A stretch of 64,000 nucleotides of DNA. Origin: Pedobacter sp. Leaf194. GTDB taxonomy: Bacteria; Bacteroidota; Bacteroidia; Sphingobacteriales; Sphingobacteriaceae. The notes beneath the pieces are model-generated. The model ran no database searches. It was not told the DNA's origin and was given only the letters and a program-made list of their open reading frames with translations. The stretch lies in contig NZ_LMPU01000008.1 in the NCBI RefSeq assembly GCF_001423945.1, positions 1-64,000 of the forward strand, given 5' to 3'. Shown piece by piece: positions 1-9,825 of this stretch. The translations under genes and the position numbers were made by a program. How positions within the stretch are numbered: position 1 is the stretch's first letter; each line of letters begins with the position of its first letter.

Positions 1-221
1 TAATAATAATTAACGAGCATTACAAATGTACAAACTTATTTGATATTTACAATAATAATTTAAAAAAAATGAATAATTTTTCAATTAAAACAATAATAGA
101 ATATAAATTCAACAGTAAAAAAGGCTAATTCAACAAAAAATACCGTAATAATTTAATTTTTAGTCAAAATAATAAAGTTTTATACGTTCAAAATCATACT
201 TTAAACAAATATTTAAGTCGA
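1..221. other. AT-rich leader upstream of ATP-grasp gene
   Basis: Very AT-rich non-coding DNA, starting with a short TAA-rich run, that leads into the first gene. It presumably holds the promoter of the ATP-grasp operon, but I see no clean TTTG-N19-TAnnTTTG match and no open frame. Confidence 0.4.
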
Positions 222-1670
222 ATGATAGAAAATTTTATAAAAAATTACTTAAATCAACCGAATACTTACGATGAAATGTTTTTAAATAGTGATAATTTTC
301 GAAATCACTATGCAAATTTCATCAATAATTTTTCCAGAGAATCTCTGGACAACCTGAACAAGAAAGAAGAACTTGCAAAAAAACTTTTCATGAGTCAGGG
401 TATTACCTTTACGGTTTATGATAGTGGTGAAGGAATAGAGAAAATTTTTCCTTTCGATATCATTCCGCGTATCATTACCTCAAACGAATGGTTGTTTATC
501 GAAAAAGGGATCAAACAACGCCTGAAGGCGCTAAATTTGTTTCTTAAAGATGTTTATAGCAATCAGTTTATTTTAAAAGATAAAATTGTTCCGACCAAGG
601 TAATTTATTCTTGTCCGCATTTTTTGCGGGAAATGCATAACGTAAACGTTTTACACGACATATACATACATATTGCGGGCATCGACCTCATCCGCGACCA
701 CGATGGAACGTTTTATGTCCTTGAAGATAACCTGCGCACGCCATCTGGCGTAAGTTACATGCTCGAAAATCGCGAAATTACCAAAAGGCTATTTCCGGAT
801 TTAATTCCACAGTGCGGCGTAAGGAGCGTTACAGAGTATCCGGCTATTTTATATAAGAACCTTTTGGCGCTTTCACCAAGAGCGGTTTCTAACCCAACCA
901 TCGTAATGTTGAGCCCTGGCATGTACAACTCTGCTTATTATGAACATACCACACTAGCAAGGCTGATGGGTGTAGAACTGGTAGAAGGCCGCGACTTAGT
1001 TGTCAAAAATCAAAAGGTTTTCATGAAAACAACAACAGGCTTGCAACAAATCGATGTGATTTACCGCCGTGTTGACGATGATTATCTCGACCCGCTGGTT
1101 TTTAATCCCAACAGTGTACTGGGTGTTGCAGGATTGATGGCTGCTTACAGAAAGGGAAATGTGGCCATTGTAAATGCTGTTGGAAACGGTGTTGCCGATG
1201 ATAAAGCGGTTTACACCTATGTTCCCGATATGATAAAATATTACCTGAACGAAGAGCCTATCTTAAAAAATGTACCTACCTACCAACTCAGTAACCGCGA
1301 TGAACTTGAATACGTTTTTGCGAACATAAACAAAATGGTTATCAAAAAAACAAATGGCAGCGGCGGTTACGGAATGCTGATGGGCCATGATGCCGGCGAA
1401 CAGGAAATAGAAGAATATAAGCTGGAGATTTTAAAAGATCCAAGAAACTTTATTGCTCAGCCAACCATCAGCCTTTCCTCTGCCCCATGCTTTATCAACG
1501 GGAAGCTTTCGCCCAGAAGGATAGACTTACGCCCTTTCGCCCTAAACGGGCCAGAGGGAATTTCAATAGTCCCAGGCGGGTTAACGAGAGTCGCTTTAAA
1601 AGAAGGTTCACTTGTAGTTAACAGTTCGCAAGGTGGCGGCAGTAAAGATACATGGGTTTTAACATCTTAA
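222..1670 (+). CDS. Circularly permuted ATP-grasp protein (DUF404/DUF407 type)
   Basis: A 482-residue protein of the circularly permuted ATP-grasp family, which is thought to ligate amino acids or peptides through an acyl-phosphate. Family hallmarks are visible: LEDNLRTPSGVSYM near residue 165, a glycine-rich nucleotide-binding loop KKTNGSGGYG near 375, and RRIDLRPFALNGP near 432. There is no signal peptide, so it is cytoplasmic. It starts a three-gene operon: the alpha-E gene follows 10 nt after its stop, then a transglutaminase-like gene. This trio recurs widely in bacteria, and the substrate is unknown. I am confident of the family, not of the reaction. Confidence 0.9.
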   Translation: MIENFIKNYLNQPNTYDEMFLNSDNFRNHYANFINNFSRESLDNLNKKEELAKKLFMSQGITFTVYDSGEGIEKIFPFDIIPRIITSNEWLFIEKGIKQRLKALNLFLKDVYSNQFILKDKIVPTKVIYSCPHFLREMHNVNVLHDIYIHIAGIDLIRDHDGTFYVLEDNLRTPSGVSYMLENREITKRLFPDLIPQCGVRSVTEYPAILYKNLLALSPRAVSNPTIVMLSPGMYNSAYYEHTTLARLMGVELVEGRDLVVKNQKVFMKTTTGLQQIDVIYRRVDDDYLDPLVFNPNSVLGVAGLMAAYRKGNVAIVNAVGNGVADDKAVYTYVPDMIKYYLNEEPILKNVPTYQLSNRDELEYVFANINKMVIKKTNGSGGYGMLMGHDAGEQEIEEYKLEILKDPRNFIAQPTISLSSAPCFINGKLSPRRIDLRPFALNGPEGISIVPGGLTRVALKEGSLVVNSSQGGGSKDTWVLTS

Positions 1671-1680
1671 GAACAGGAAT

Positions 1681-2616
1681 ATGTTAAGTAGAGTAGCATC
1701 GAGCTTATATTGGTTAAGCAGATATGTAGAGCGCAGCGATGGTATGTTGCGCATGCTAAAGATAAATTACGCCTCATCACAAGATACGATTCAGGAATTT
1801 ACCTGGAAACCGGTCATCAGAATTTTCTCTTCGGATGATGAAAATGAATTGTTGAACATCCAGCATGATAGTCGTGCAGTAATAGAGTACCTTTTATTAA
1901 ACCGGGAGAATCCAAATTCAATTTTAAACATTATTACGCTTGCCCGAGAAAATGCAAGAAGTGTTCAGGAACACATTCCGAAAGATTTATGGCAATGCTT
2001 AAATGAATATTACCACACCGTAAAAGACGAAAAACTGCTTTGGTATGTACAAAAAGACGACCCGATTACGGCGCTGGATATTTTAATAAAGCAGGTTATG
2101 TTATACCACGGTACGGCAGACAGTACGATGGAACGCGGAGAAAGCCGCAGCTTTATGAAAATTGGAAAGCACCTGGAACGCAGCATTCAGTCGATAGATA
2201 TATTAGACATCAAATTTAGTTCGATTAGCACCAATCCGGATTTACTTACCGATATCGCTTATTGGAAGCACCTTCTTTTATCGCTCGGAGGTTATGAATT
2301 GTACTTAAAAACCTACCGGCAGGGTTTTGATGCTAAAAATATCATCGAATTGGTGATGTTAAACAACGACTTTCCTCGCTCGGCGCTCTATTCGATGCAC
2401 AACATAGAAAGATATTTTGGCAGACTTAAGAGTGAAAACAACATTGAGCATTACAATAACCTTTCATTTAAAATTGGCCGCTTAAGGAGTATGATAACTT
2501 ACAGTTCGGTAAATACCATGGGTGAAACCGAATTACATGATTATTTAACGCAGATACGTGCCGAACTGTTCGGCATCGGAAACTCGTTAAATGAATTTTA
2601 TTTCGCAAATTCATAA
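1681..2616 (+). CDS. Alpha-E domain protein (DUF403)
   Basis: A 311-residue, mostly helical protein. The N-terminus MLSRVASSLYWLSRYVERSD is the characteristic start of alpha-E (DUF403) proteins, and ERGESRSFMKIGKHLERSIQ near residue 155 is the conserved helical core. The biochemical role is unknown, but the family almost always accompanies the ATP-grasp and transglutaminase-like genes flanking it here, so a shared peptide-forming or peptide-processing pathway is likely. Translation is probably coupled to the upstream gene (10-nt gap). Confidence 0.88.
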   Translation: MLSRVASSLYWLSRYVERSDGMLRMLKINYASSQDTIQEFTWKPVIRIFSSDDENELLNIQHDSRAVIEYLLLNRENPNSILNIITLARENARSVQEHIPKDLWQCLNEYYHTVKDEKLLWYVQKDDPITALDILIKQVMLYHGTADSTMERGESRSFMKIGKHLERSIQSIDILDIKFSSISTNPDLLTDIAYWKHLLLSLGGYELYLKTYRQGFDAKNIIELVMLNNDFPRSALYSMHNIERYFGRLKSENNIEHYNNLSFKIGRLRSMITYSSVNTMGETELHDYLTQIRAELFGIGNSLNEFYFANS

Positions 2617-2669
2617 AACTGATCGTCCCTATTAGTCCAGATACAAATTAGAATAAACTAAAAGCATCT

Positions 2670-3656
2670 ATGCCAGTTTTTAAAATTAAACACATTACCA
2701 ATTACAAGTACGAATTACCTGTTAGGGATAGTGCAAACCAAATTATTTTGTTTCCGATTAAGGATGAGTTCCAAAAAGTTGTGCAACACGACCTGAATAT
2801 TTCTGGCAGTCCGGAAATTGAAATTTTTATAGATTACTATGGAAATGAGGTTGGCACCTTTACGCAGAATGAAGCGCATAATCAGCTTAAAATCTTTTCG
2901 AAAGTTAGTGTAGAAACTTTTGCAAAGCCGCTTCCGCAGGATGATATGTTTAGCAGCGAACAATGGAATAGCCTGGAGGGCATTAAACATGAAGTTCCGT
3001 ATATCGATTATTTACGTCAGGAAAGTTTTGATGGTATAAACCAGTTAAAAGAAACCGCCTTATCGATAAAAACTGAGGAAGATACACCCTACCAAACGGC
3101 CATTAAATATTGCGCACATGTATTTAGTACCTTCGAATACATAAAGGGCATAACGGCTGTTGATACCACGATAGAAGAAATAATGCAACTTAAGGCGGGT
3201 GTTTGCCAGGATTTTGCGCACGTTTTAACAGCAATGTTACGTTTAACAGGCATACCGGCACGTTACGTGAGTGGATACATTTGCCCCAACCGTGATGGTA
3301 TGCGTGGCGAAGGTGCAACACACGCCTGGGCCGAAGCTTTTTTGCCTGAATATGGTTGGCTTGGCTTAGATCCAACGAACAACTGCATTTCGAACGAAAA
3401 CCATGTCCGGCTTGCAGTTGGCCGGAACTTTACAGATTGCTCGCCCGTTAAAGGCGTTTACAAAGGTGGCTTTGAGCATATTATGGAAGTGAATGTTTCT
3501 GTTGGTTACAATGATGAAGATTTTAATGAAAACGAAAATTACTTTCAACCGAAAGAAGTTAATTACTCAAAGCCGTCTGCAACGGTAACATCGGCCAGAA
3601 AACAAAATAGCTACCAACAATATATGGAGGCGATGCAGCAGCAGCAACAGCAATAA
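2670..3656 (+). CDS. Transglutaminase-like cysteine protease family protein
   Basis: A 328-residue protein with an N-terminal beta domain (FKIKHITNYKYE, typical of transglutaminase N-domains) and a transglutaminase-like core. The catalytic triad is visible: Cys near residue 178 in KAGVCQDFAHV, His near 217 in THAWAEAF, and Asp near 233 in LGLDPTNN. No signal peptide is seen. The family includes proteases and amidases as well as true transglutaminases. It ends the three-gene operon. The C-terminus is a glutamine run (MQQQQQQ) encoded by CAG/CAA codons, outside the folded domain. The opposite-strand frames inside it are shadows. Confidence 0.9.
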   Translation: MPVFKIKHITNYKYELPVRDSANQIILFPIKDEFQKVVQHDLNISGSPEIEIFIDYYGNEVGTFTQNEAHNQLKIFSKVSVETFAKPLPQDDMFSSEQWNSLEGIKHEVPYIDYLRQESFDGINQLKETALSIKTEEDTPYQTAIKYCAHVFSTFEYIKGITAVDTTIEEIMQLKAGVCQDFAHVLTAMLRLTGIPARYVSGYICPNRDGMRGEGATHAWAEAFLPEYGWLGLDPTNNCISNENHVRLAVGRNFTDCSPVKGVYKGGFEHIMEVNVSVGYNDEDFNENENYFQPKEVNYSKPSATVTSARKQNSYQQYMEAMQQQQQQ

Positions 3657-3725
3657 CCAGGATTTAAGGGTTAGGAACAATACACGATTACGATTAAAAA
3701 ATATCCTCCAGTTTATTAACAATTA

Positions 3726-3784
3726 AAAAAGTCATCAGATGAATAAGTGCATTTTGCTTATATTCATCCGGTGACTTTTTGCAT
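3726..3784 (+). terminator. Terminator after the ATP-grasp operon
   Basis: Long imperfect hairpin. AAAAAGTCATCAGATGAATAAG-like sequence at 3726-3747 pairs with CTTATATTCATCCGGTGAC at 3757-3775, and a T run follows at 3776-3780. It lies about 70 nt after the transglutaminase-like gene. Confidence 0.75.
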
Positions 3785-3851
3785 TACCGATGGGAGAATT
3801 ATAAATGAGGAAAGAGCAATAATCAATAACGTATGGCCAATAATCGAAATG

Positions 3852-3926
3852 ATATCATGGTGAACCAATAAACTAATGACTAATGAACCAATGAACTATT
3901 GAACCAATTAACCAATAAACAATAAC
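3852..3926. repeat. Short degenerate AACCAAT repeat
   Basis: The 75 nt before the M28 peptidase gene consist largely of degenerate copies of AACCAAT / GAACTATTG-type heptamers (for example GAACCAATGAACTATTG and AACCAATTAACCAATAAAC). It is low-complexity DNA in the 5' leader. I infer no function. Confidence 0.5.
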
Positions 3927-5573
3927 ATGAATAAAGCTAAAATAGGATTTCTGGCAGTGTTAAGCATTGCTGCATTATCCAACTGTAAAGAAAATAAACA
4001 ATCGGAAAACTTAGGCCCGATTGATTCGGAAACCATAAAATCGCATATTTCCGTGCTGGCTAACGATTCTCTTCAGGGACGAAAGCCGTTTACCGAAGGA
4101 GAAACGAAAACCGTTAATTACATTTCATCAGAATTAAAAAAACTTGGTGTAGAACCTGGAAATGGCGAAAGCTACATTCAAAAAGTACCAATGGTAGAAG
4201 TTACCTCTACCCCATCAGAAAATATGGAAATTAGCGGCACAAAAGGAAACTTAACCTTTAAGGCAGTTAAGGACTTTGTAGCTTTTACGCGACGGGCACA
4301 AGACACGATACAGCTTAAGAACTCTCCACTGGTTTTTGCCGGTTACGGAATCGTTGCACCAGAATTTAAATGGAACGACTATAAAAATCTGGATGTCAGA
4401 GGCAAAACCGTTGTAGTGCTTATCAGCGACCCTGGTTTTCAGGCGAACGACAAAACAGTTTTCCGTGGTGATACCATGACTTACTACGGCCGCTGGACCT
4501 ATAAATTTGAAGAAGCGGCAAGACAGGGCGCAGCCGGCATCATCATTATCCATCAAACAGAGCCTGCGAGTTACGGCTGGCAGGTAATTACAAGCAGTAA
4601 CACAGGCTCGAGATTATATTTGCAGGCGGCAGATAAATATAAATCGAGGTGCAAACTGGAAGGTTGGATGACAGAAGAAGCCGCTACTAAACTATTGGCA
4701 AATGCCGGCATCACTGGCGACATTAGAGCATATGCAAGAAAGAAAGATTTCAAAGCGGTAAATCTGAACCAATCTGTTACTGTTGGACTAACGAACAAAT
4801 ACAAATATTCTACATCGCAAAATGTAATCGGCAAAATTACAGGCAGCAAACGCCCCGATGAAACTGTTATTTACACCGCACATTGGGACCACTTGGGTAT
4901 CGGTAAAGCTATTAATGGCGATTCGGTTTATAACGGAGCGGTTGATAATGCAAGTGGAATTGCAGCGATGCTTGCTGTAGCCAAAGCATTTAAAAATGTA
5001 AAGGTAAAACCCGAAAGAACAATCGTTTTTCTGGCAGTAACTGCAGAAGAGCAGGGATTGTTAGGTTCTGAATATTATGCTTTGAACCCGCTATTCCCAC
5101 TCAATAAAACGGTTGCCGATTTAAATATGGATGCGCTTGGATTTTATGGCGAAACAAAAGACATCTCCATAAAAGGCAAAGGACAAAATGAGGTGGAAGA
5201 TTATATAACTGAAATTCTGAATACCAACAACCTCAAAGCCGTTGGTGATACAAGACCAAGCGCAGGTAGCTATTATCGCTCAGACCATTTTAATTTTGCC
5301 AAAGTTGGCGTACCGGCAATAGATATTGTAAATGGTTTCGATAGTAAAGAACATGGCGCAGACTGGGGTAAAAAGAAAAGGTTAGCTTATAATGAAAAGG
5401 ACTATCATCAACCATCAGACAACTACACAACCGATATGAATGTGGGTGGCTTTGCACAAATTGGCAACATATTATTTAGCGCTGGTTACAAATTGAGCAA
5501 CGAAACAACTTTCCCGGGTTGGAAACCAGGTTCGGAGTTTAATGCAGCGAGAGATAAATCTATGCAAAAATAA
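3927..5573 (+). CDS. M28 family zinc aminopeptidase, lipoprotein with PA insert
   Basis: A 548-residue exported metallopeptidase. The N-terminus has a lipoprotein signal with lipobox ALSNC (Cys about residue 20). A protease-associated (PA) region near residues 130-260 precedes the M28 zinc core. The expected zinc ligands and catalytic residues are all visible: HWDHLG near 317, DNASG near 339, EEQG near 373, NMDALG near 401 and SDHFNF near 453. It probably removes N-terminal residues from peptides in the periplasm or at the outer membrane. It stands alone between intergenic gaps of more than 150 nt. Confidence 0.92.
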   Translation: MNKAKIGFLAVLSIAALSNCKENKQSENLGPIDSETIKSHISVLANDSLQGRKPFTEGETKTVNYISSELKKLGVEPGNGESYIQKVPMVEVTSTPSENMEISGTKGNLTFKAVKDFVAFTRRAQDTIQLKNSPLVFAGYGIVAPEFKWNDYKNLDVRGKTVVVLISDPGFQANDKTVFRGDTMTYYGRWTYKFEEAARQGAAGIIIIHQTEPASYGWQVITSSNTGSRLYLQAADKYKSRCKLEGWMTEEAATKLLANAGITGDIRAYARKKDFKAVNLNQSVTVGLTNKYKYSTSQNVIGKITGSKRPDETVIYTAHWDHLGIGKAINGDSVYNGAVDNASGIAAMLAVAKAFKNVKVKPERTIVFLAVTAEEQGLLGSEYYALNPLFPLNKTVADLNMDALGFYGETKDISIKGKGQNEVEDYITEILNTNNLKAVGDTRPSAGSYYRSDHFNFAKVGVPAIDIVNGFDSKEHGADWGKKKRLAYNEKDYHQPSDNYTTDMNVGGFAQIGNILFSAGYKLSNETTFPGWKPGSEFNAARDKSMQK

Positions 5574-5702
5574 ACGTTCCATTAGCTTTTTTGTTTGATA
5601 CAACCGCCTGGACTTGTTTTGTAAAACAGCAGCGTGGTGGTCAATTAGAATTAACAATTTAAACATTTAACCAATTCAAATAATCTAACTCAATTTTTTT
5701 CA

Positions 5703-5710
5703 TAAATTTG
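5703..5710 (+). promoter_or_regulatory. Candidate -7 box of asnS
   Basis: TAAATTTG matches the Bacteroidetes -7 consensus TAnnTTTG and lies 20 nt before the asnS start codon. I see no convincing TTTG at -33. Confidence 0.4.
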
Positions 5711-5729
5711 CGCCTTTTACAAATACGAT

Positions 5730-7178
5730 ATGATTAAGAGACAGCAAATTAAAGATTTATTAAAATCGACTGCATTTGGCGCAGAGGTAACGGTTATGGG
5801 ATGGGTTAGAACTTTCCGTAATAATCAGTTTATCGCATTAAATGATGGAAGTTGCATGGGCAATATCCAGGTAGTTATTGATTTTAATAATTTACCTGAT
5901 GAGCTGTTAAAAAGAATAACCACTGGCGCTGCCATTTCCGCAACAGGAAAGTTAGTAGAATCGTTGGGAAAAGGTCAGACGGTAGAAATTAAAGCCACAT
6001 CAGTTGAAATTTTAGGCGATAGCGACCCGGAAAAATTCCCTCTCCAGCCTAAGAAGCACAGCTTAGAGTTTTTACGTGAAATCGCACACCTGCGTTTCAG
6101 AACTAATACTTTTAACGCAGTTTTTAAGGTTCGCCATGCATTGGCTTTCGCTATTCATCAGTTTTACAACGAACGCGGATTTGTTTACATGCATACGCCG
6201 GTGATTACCGCTAGTGATGCAGAAGGCGCAGGTGAGATGTTTAAGGTAACAACATTAGATTTCGACAATACGCCCCGTACAGATGAAGGTAAAGTAGATT
6301 TCTCGCAGGATTTCTTTGCCCGTGCTACCAACTTAACGGTTTCAGGTCAGCTTGAAGGTGAATTGGCGGCAATGGCGTTCGGGCAGATTTATACGTTTGG
6401 CCCAACCTTTAGAGCCGAAAACTCGAACACAACTCGCCATTTGGCAGAATTCTGGATGATTGAACCTGAAGTTGCTTTTGCAGATTTGGAGGATAACATG
6501 CAGCTTGCGGAAGATATGATGAAGTATGTTATTAAATATGCTTTAGACAATTGCAAGGATGAGCTCGAGTTTTTAAATACCCGTTTGGCCGAAGAAGATA
6601 AGCAAAAACCTCAAAATGAGCGCAGCGAATTTAGTTTATTGGAAAAACTCGATTTCTGTTTGGCAAATGAGTTTGAACGCTTAACCTATACAGAGGCAAT
6701 TAGAATTTTAAAGTCTTCAAAACCAAATCAGAAAAAACAATTTAAGTATTTAATTGATGAGTGGGGTGCTGATTTGCAAAGTGAACACGAGAGATACCTG
6801 GTAGAAAAACATTTTAAAAAACCGGTTATCTTAACAGATTATCCTGCAGATATTAAGTCGTTTTACATGCGCCAGAATGAACCTGATGCAGAAGGCAGAC
6901 AAACTGTTGCGGCAATGGATATTTTATTCCCCGGAATTGGCGAAATGATTGGCGGTTCGCAGCGTGAGGAGCGTTTAGACCGCTTGACAAAACGTATGGA
7001 AGATATGAATATACCTCAGGACGAGCTGTGGTGGTACCTCGATACCCGCCGTTTCGGTTCGGCACCACATGCCGGTTTTGGTTTAGGTTTCGAACGCCTC
7101 GTTTTATTTGTGACGGGAATGACAAACATCCGCGACGTAATTGCTTTTCCCCGTTTCCCAAAAAACGCCGAGTTTTAG
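5730..7178 (+). CDS. asnS: Asparaginyl-tRNA synthetase
   Basis: A 482-residue class IIb aminoacyl-tRNA synthetase that charges tRNA-Asn. An N-terminal OB-fold anticodon-binding domain ([20 protein letters not shown]) covers about residues 15-105. The catalytic core follows: motif 2 region [20 protein letters not shown] near 220 and motif 3 region [16 protein letters not shown] near 450. The length and the ending [15 protein letters not shown] are typical of AsnRS. The insertion near residues 280-310 ([12 protein letters not shown]) is family-typical. It is a monocistronic unit with its own terminator. Confidence 0.96.
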   Translation: MIKRQQIKDLLKSTAFGAEVTVMGWVRTFRNNQFIALNDGSCMGNIQVVIDFNNLPDELLKRITTGAAISATGKLVESLGKGQTVEIKATSVEILGDSDPEKFPLQPKKHSLEFLREIAHLRFRTNTFNAVFKVRHALAFAIHQFYNERGFVYMHTPVITASDAEGAGEMFKVTTLDFDNTPRTDEGKVDFSQDFFARATNLTVSGQLEGELAAMAFGQIYTFGPTFRAENSNTTRHLAEFWMIEPEVAFADLEDNMQLAEDMMKYVIKYALDNCKDELEFLNTRLAEEDKQKPQNERSEFSLLEKLDFCLANEFERLTYTEAIRILKSSKPNQKKQFKYLIDEWGADLQSEHERYLVEKHFKKPVILTDYPADIKSFYMRQNEPDAEGRQTVAAMDILFPGIGEMIGGSQREERLDRLTKRMEDMNIPQDELWWYLDTRRFGSAPHAGFGLGFERLVLFVTGMTNIRDVIAFPRFPKNAEF

Positions 7179-7230
7179 TTAGTAGTAACAGCTAAAAAGT
7201 AGAGACTAAAGCTAAAAGAATAATCATAAA

Positions 7231-7264
7231 AAAACCGTTTGAGCTATTCAAACGGTTTTTTTGT
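7231..7264 (+). terminator. Rho-independent terminator of asnS
   Basis: A perfect 12-bp stem: AAAACCGTTTGA (7231-7242) pairs with TCAAACGGTTTT (7248-7259), with a 5-nt loop and a continuing T run. It lies between the convergent asnS and the FMN-protein gene. The A run on the other side may let it work for both strands. Confidence 0.9.
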
Positions 7265-7331
7265 ATCTATAATAAGAAGTGTTGTGGTTCGTGGAACCGG
7301 CCTATTGATGTTTCGTAGGAGGCTGAATAAT

Positions 7332-8993
7332 CTACCTTCCCTCCTCGTGCATGGTATCGCTATATGGATTCGCATGCGAATAATCGACTGCCGATACTTT
7401 ATAATCTGTTGGCGCAAAACTTTGCGAGCTACTTAAAGCCATTCCTAATTCGAAACGGGTTGGATAAGGAGTTTGCAACAAACTACCTGCCGGGATGTAT
7501 GGAAAACTCTCCAGGTAGGATTGCATCACACTCGGACTCACCCGCCTGTTAATGTATGCCCTGCTAAGTTGACTTGGCTCCCTTAAACCCGCAGCCCCCA
7601 GTAACTCAACAGCGCTTGCAACTGTTAGGTTATGAAAATTCTTTACACGAACAGTCTTGTCTTCAACCACCAAACCTTTCATTAAACTCTGATCTTGCGT
7701 GGCTACACCTGTGGGGCAGGTATTGCTGTTACATTCGAGCGCCTGTATACAACCCAAAGCAAACATCATCCCGCGGGCCGCATTGCACATATCTGCGCCC
7801 AAAGCAATGTTTTTAACCAGGTCGAAGCCGGTAGCCACCTTGCCCGATGCGATAATTTTTATGTGTTTCTTTAAATCGAAACCGTTCAGCACGTCATACA
7901 CAAAAGCAACACCCTCGCGTAAAGGCATACCTACAGAGTTCGAAAATTCCTGAGGCGCAGCCCCTGTTCCACCCTCGCCACCATCAACGGTAATAAAATC
8001 GGGGTAAATGCCAGTTTCAACCATCGCTTTGCAAATTGCATAAAACTCACTTTTCCTGCCGATGCACAATTTAAACCCAACAGGTTTCCCGTCTGATAAA
8101 TCCCTAAGCTTTTTCACAAACTCTAATAAACCAATGGGCGAATTAAATGCAGAGTGTGCCGGTGGCGACAGTACATCTTTTCCTTCTGGCACCAAACGAA
8201 TTCTTGCAACTTCAGCAGTAACCTTTTTTGCTGGCAACATGCCGCCATGTCCTGGTTTTGCTCCCTGCGACAACTTAATTTCTATCATTTTAACCTGCGC
8301 TGTTTTAGCCCGCTCGGCATAGGCATCGTAATTAAACGTGCCATCATTGTTTCTGCAACCAAAGTAGCCTGTTCCAATCTGCCAGATTAAATCGCCGCCC
8401 GGCTGGCGATGATAATCGCTGATGCCACCTTCTCCGGTATTGTGCGCAAAATTTCCCATCTTGGCTCCGCCGTTTAAAGCTAAAATTGCATTCTGACTTA
8501 GAGAGCCGAAACTCATGGCCGAGATATTGTAAATGCTTGCCGAATATGGTTGTTTGCACGTTGGTCCGCCGACTAAAACCCTTGGATCACTGTTCAGTTC
8601 GTGGTGTGATATTGCTGCAATACTATGGCTCAACCACTCGTAACCGTTTTCGTAAACATTCAGCTGTGTTCCGAATGGGATTGTATCATTATCTTTTTTT
8701 GCCCGTTGATAAATTAAAGAACGGTTAAGTCGGTTGTAAGGTGTTCCGTTCGTATCGCTTTCCACGAAATATTGATAAACCTTCGGTCGCAACTCTTCCA
8801 TAAAATACCTTAGGCGACCGAAAACCGGGTAATTACGAACAATACTATGTTTCGGTTGATACAAATCGTAAATACCAAGAAGTACAAACGGGCCGGTGAA
8901 AAGGAATGTCCACCACAGAAACGGATGATACAAGCCCAACATAATGGTTAAGGCAATTAAAAAGGCAGCAATTGCTACAAAAGCTTTTCTCAT
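7332..8993 (-). CDS. FMN-binding glutamate synthase-like protein
   Basis: A 553-residue protein of the stand-alone glutamate synthase-domain family. Two hydrophobic segments at residues 5-45 form a membrane anchor absent from true GltB. The FMN/Fe-S barrel follows, with IYNISAMSFGSLS near 155, GQGAKPGHGG-like SQGAKPGHGGMLPAKK near 240, TVDGGEGGTGAAP near 335, and cysteines in CIQALECNSNTCPTGVATQD near 425 that would bind the 3Fe-4S cluster. It lacks the glutaminase domain, so it probably does not make glutamate from glutamine by itself, and the substrate is unknown. It runs convergent to asnS. Confidence 0.88.
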   Translation of the reverse strand: MRKAFVAIAAFLIALTIMLGLYHPFLWWTFLFTGPFVLLGIYDLYQPKHSIVRNYPVFGRLRYFMEELRPKVYQYFVESDTNGTPYNRLNRSLIYQRAKKDNDTIPFGTQLNVYENGYEWLSHSIAAISHHELNSDPRVLVGGPTCKQPYSASIYNISAMSFGSLSQNAILALNGGAKMGNFAHNTGEGGISDYHRQPGGDLIWQIGTGYFGCRNNDGTFNYDAYAERAKTAQVKMIEIKLSQGAKPGHGGMLPAKKVTAEVARIRLVPEGKDVLSPPAHSAFNSPIGLLEFVKKLRDLSDGKPVGFKLCIGRKSEFYAICKAMVETGIYPDFITVDGGEGGTGAAPQEFSNSVGMPLREGVAFVYDVLNGFDLKKHIKIIASGKVATGFDLVKNIALGADMCNAARGMMFALGCIQALECNSNTCPTGVATQDQSLMKGLVVEDKTVRVKNFHNLTVASAVELLGAAGLREPSQLSRAYINRRVSPSVMQSYLESFPYIPAGSLLQTPYPTRFELGMALSSSQSFAPTDYKVSAVDYSHANPYSDTMHEEGR

Positions 8994-9014
8994 GTTTTGT
9001 CAATTTACGTATGT

Positions 9015-9029
9015 ATCTGCATTGCAGAT
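9015..9029. promoter_or_regulatory. Perfect palindrome upstream of the glutamate synthase-like gene
   Basis: ATCTGCA-T-TGCAGAT, a perfect 7+1+7 palindrome, lies 22-36 nt upstream of the start codon of the minus-strand FMN-protein gene. Its position and symmetry suit an operator for a dimeric regulator. No regulator is identified. Confidence 0.4.
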
Positions 9030-9204
9030 GATTATTGAGTCATTTTTCAGTTGGAAGAAATCGGCGTTATGGATTCATTTCTTATTTAACTTTCAATAAA
9101 CATCAAAATTAAATATAATAAAGCGATGTACAACTATTATAGATATTTAGAATCTTTATTACCGTTCTTAAACAACTCACACCATTAATTGTTATTTTTG
9201 AACC

Positions 9205-9825
9205 ATGCTTATCAAAATATACCCAGAAAATCCCAACGAAAGAGCTATTGAGCAAGTTGTTGATGTGCTACGAAAAGGAGGAATAATTATTTATCCAACA
9301 GATACGGTATATGGTTTAGGTTGCGATATTACTAATCCAAAAGCGATTGAAAAGATTGCCAGAATACGAGGTATAAAGCCTGAAAAAGCAAATTTTTCTT
9401 TCATTTGCCATGATTTAAGTCACATTTCTGATTTTATTAAGCCTATAGATAATACCACTTTCAGGATATTAAAGAAAGCTTTGCCAGGTCCTTTCACCTT
9501 TATTTTTAACGCGAATAACAATGTTCCAAAGCTGTTAAGCTCCAACAAAAAAACTGTGGGTATCCGTGTACCAGATAATAACATTGCCAGGTGTATTGTT
9601 AAAGAATTAGGCAATCCAATTCTTTCTACATCGATTAAAGATGATGATGAATTGATTGAATATTCTACAGACCCAGAACTAATACATGAGAAATATGAAG
9701 ATTTGGTAGACCTTGTAATTGATGGCGGGTATGGCGACAACGAAGCTTCTACAGTTATTGATTGTACCACAGGTGAGTTCGAAATTATCAGGGAAGGAAA
9801 AGGAAACATCGAGGATTTTCTTTAA
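9205..9825 (+). CDS. L-threonylcarbamoyladenylate synthase family (Sua5/YciO/YrdC)
   Basis: A 206-residue YrdC-domain protein. GGIIIYPTDTVYGLGCDI near residue 30 and TVGIRVPDNNIA near 115 are the nucleotide-binding motifs, and LSTSIKDDDE near 145 fits the YciO subgroup. Family members make threonylcarbamoyl-AMP for tRNA t6A37; the YciO subgroup is less well defined, so the exact role is uncertain. A TATTTTTG box (9193-9200) ends only 4 nt before the ATG, which would suggest a very short or absent 5' leader if it is the -7 element. Flanking gaps indicate a single-gene unit. Confidence 0.85.
   Translation: MLIKIYPENPNERAIEQVVDVLRKGGIIIYPTDTVYGLGCDITNPKAIEKIARIRGIKPEKANFSFICHDLSHISDFIKPIDNTTFRILKKALPGPFTFIFNANNNVPKLLSSNKKTVGIRVPDNNIARCIVKELGNPILSTSIKDDDELIEYSTDPELIHEKYEDLVDLVIDGGYGDNEASTVIDCTTGEFEIIREGKGNIEDFL

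Noticed and set aside
3852..3926. CRISPR-like array
   Set aside because: The repeats are short, degenerate and contiguous with no spacers; simple low-complexity DNA is a better fit.
9205..9207. Leaderless mRNA for the Sua5-like gene
   Set aside because: A TATTTTTG box is very close to the ATG, but there is no matching -33 box, so the promoter position is too uncertain.
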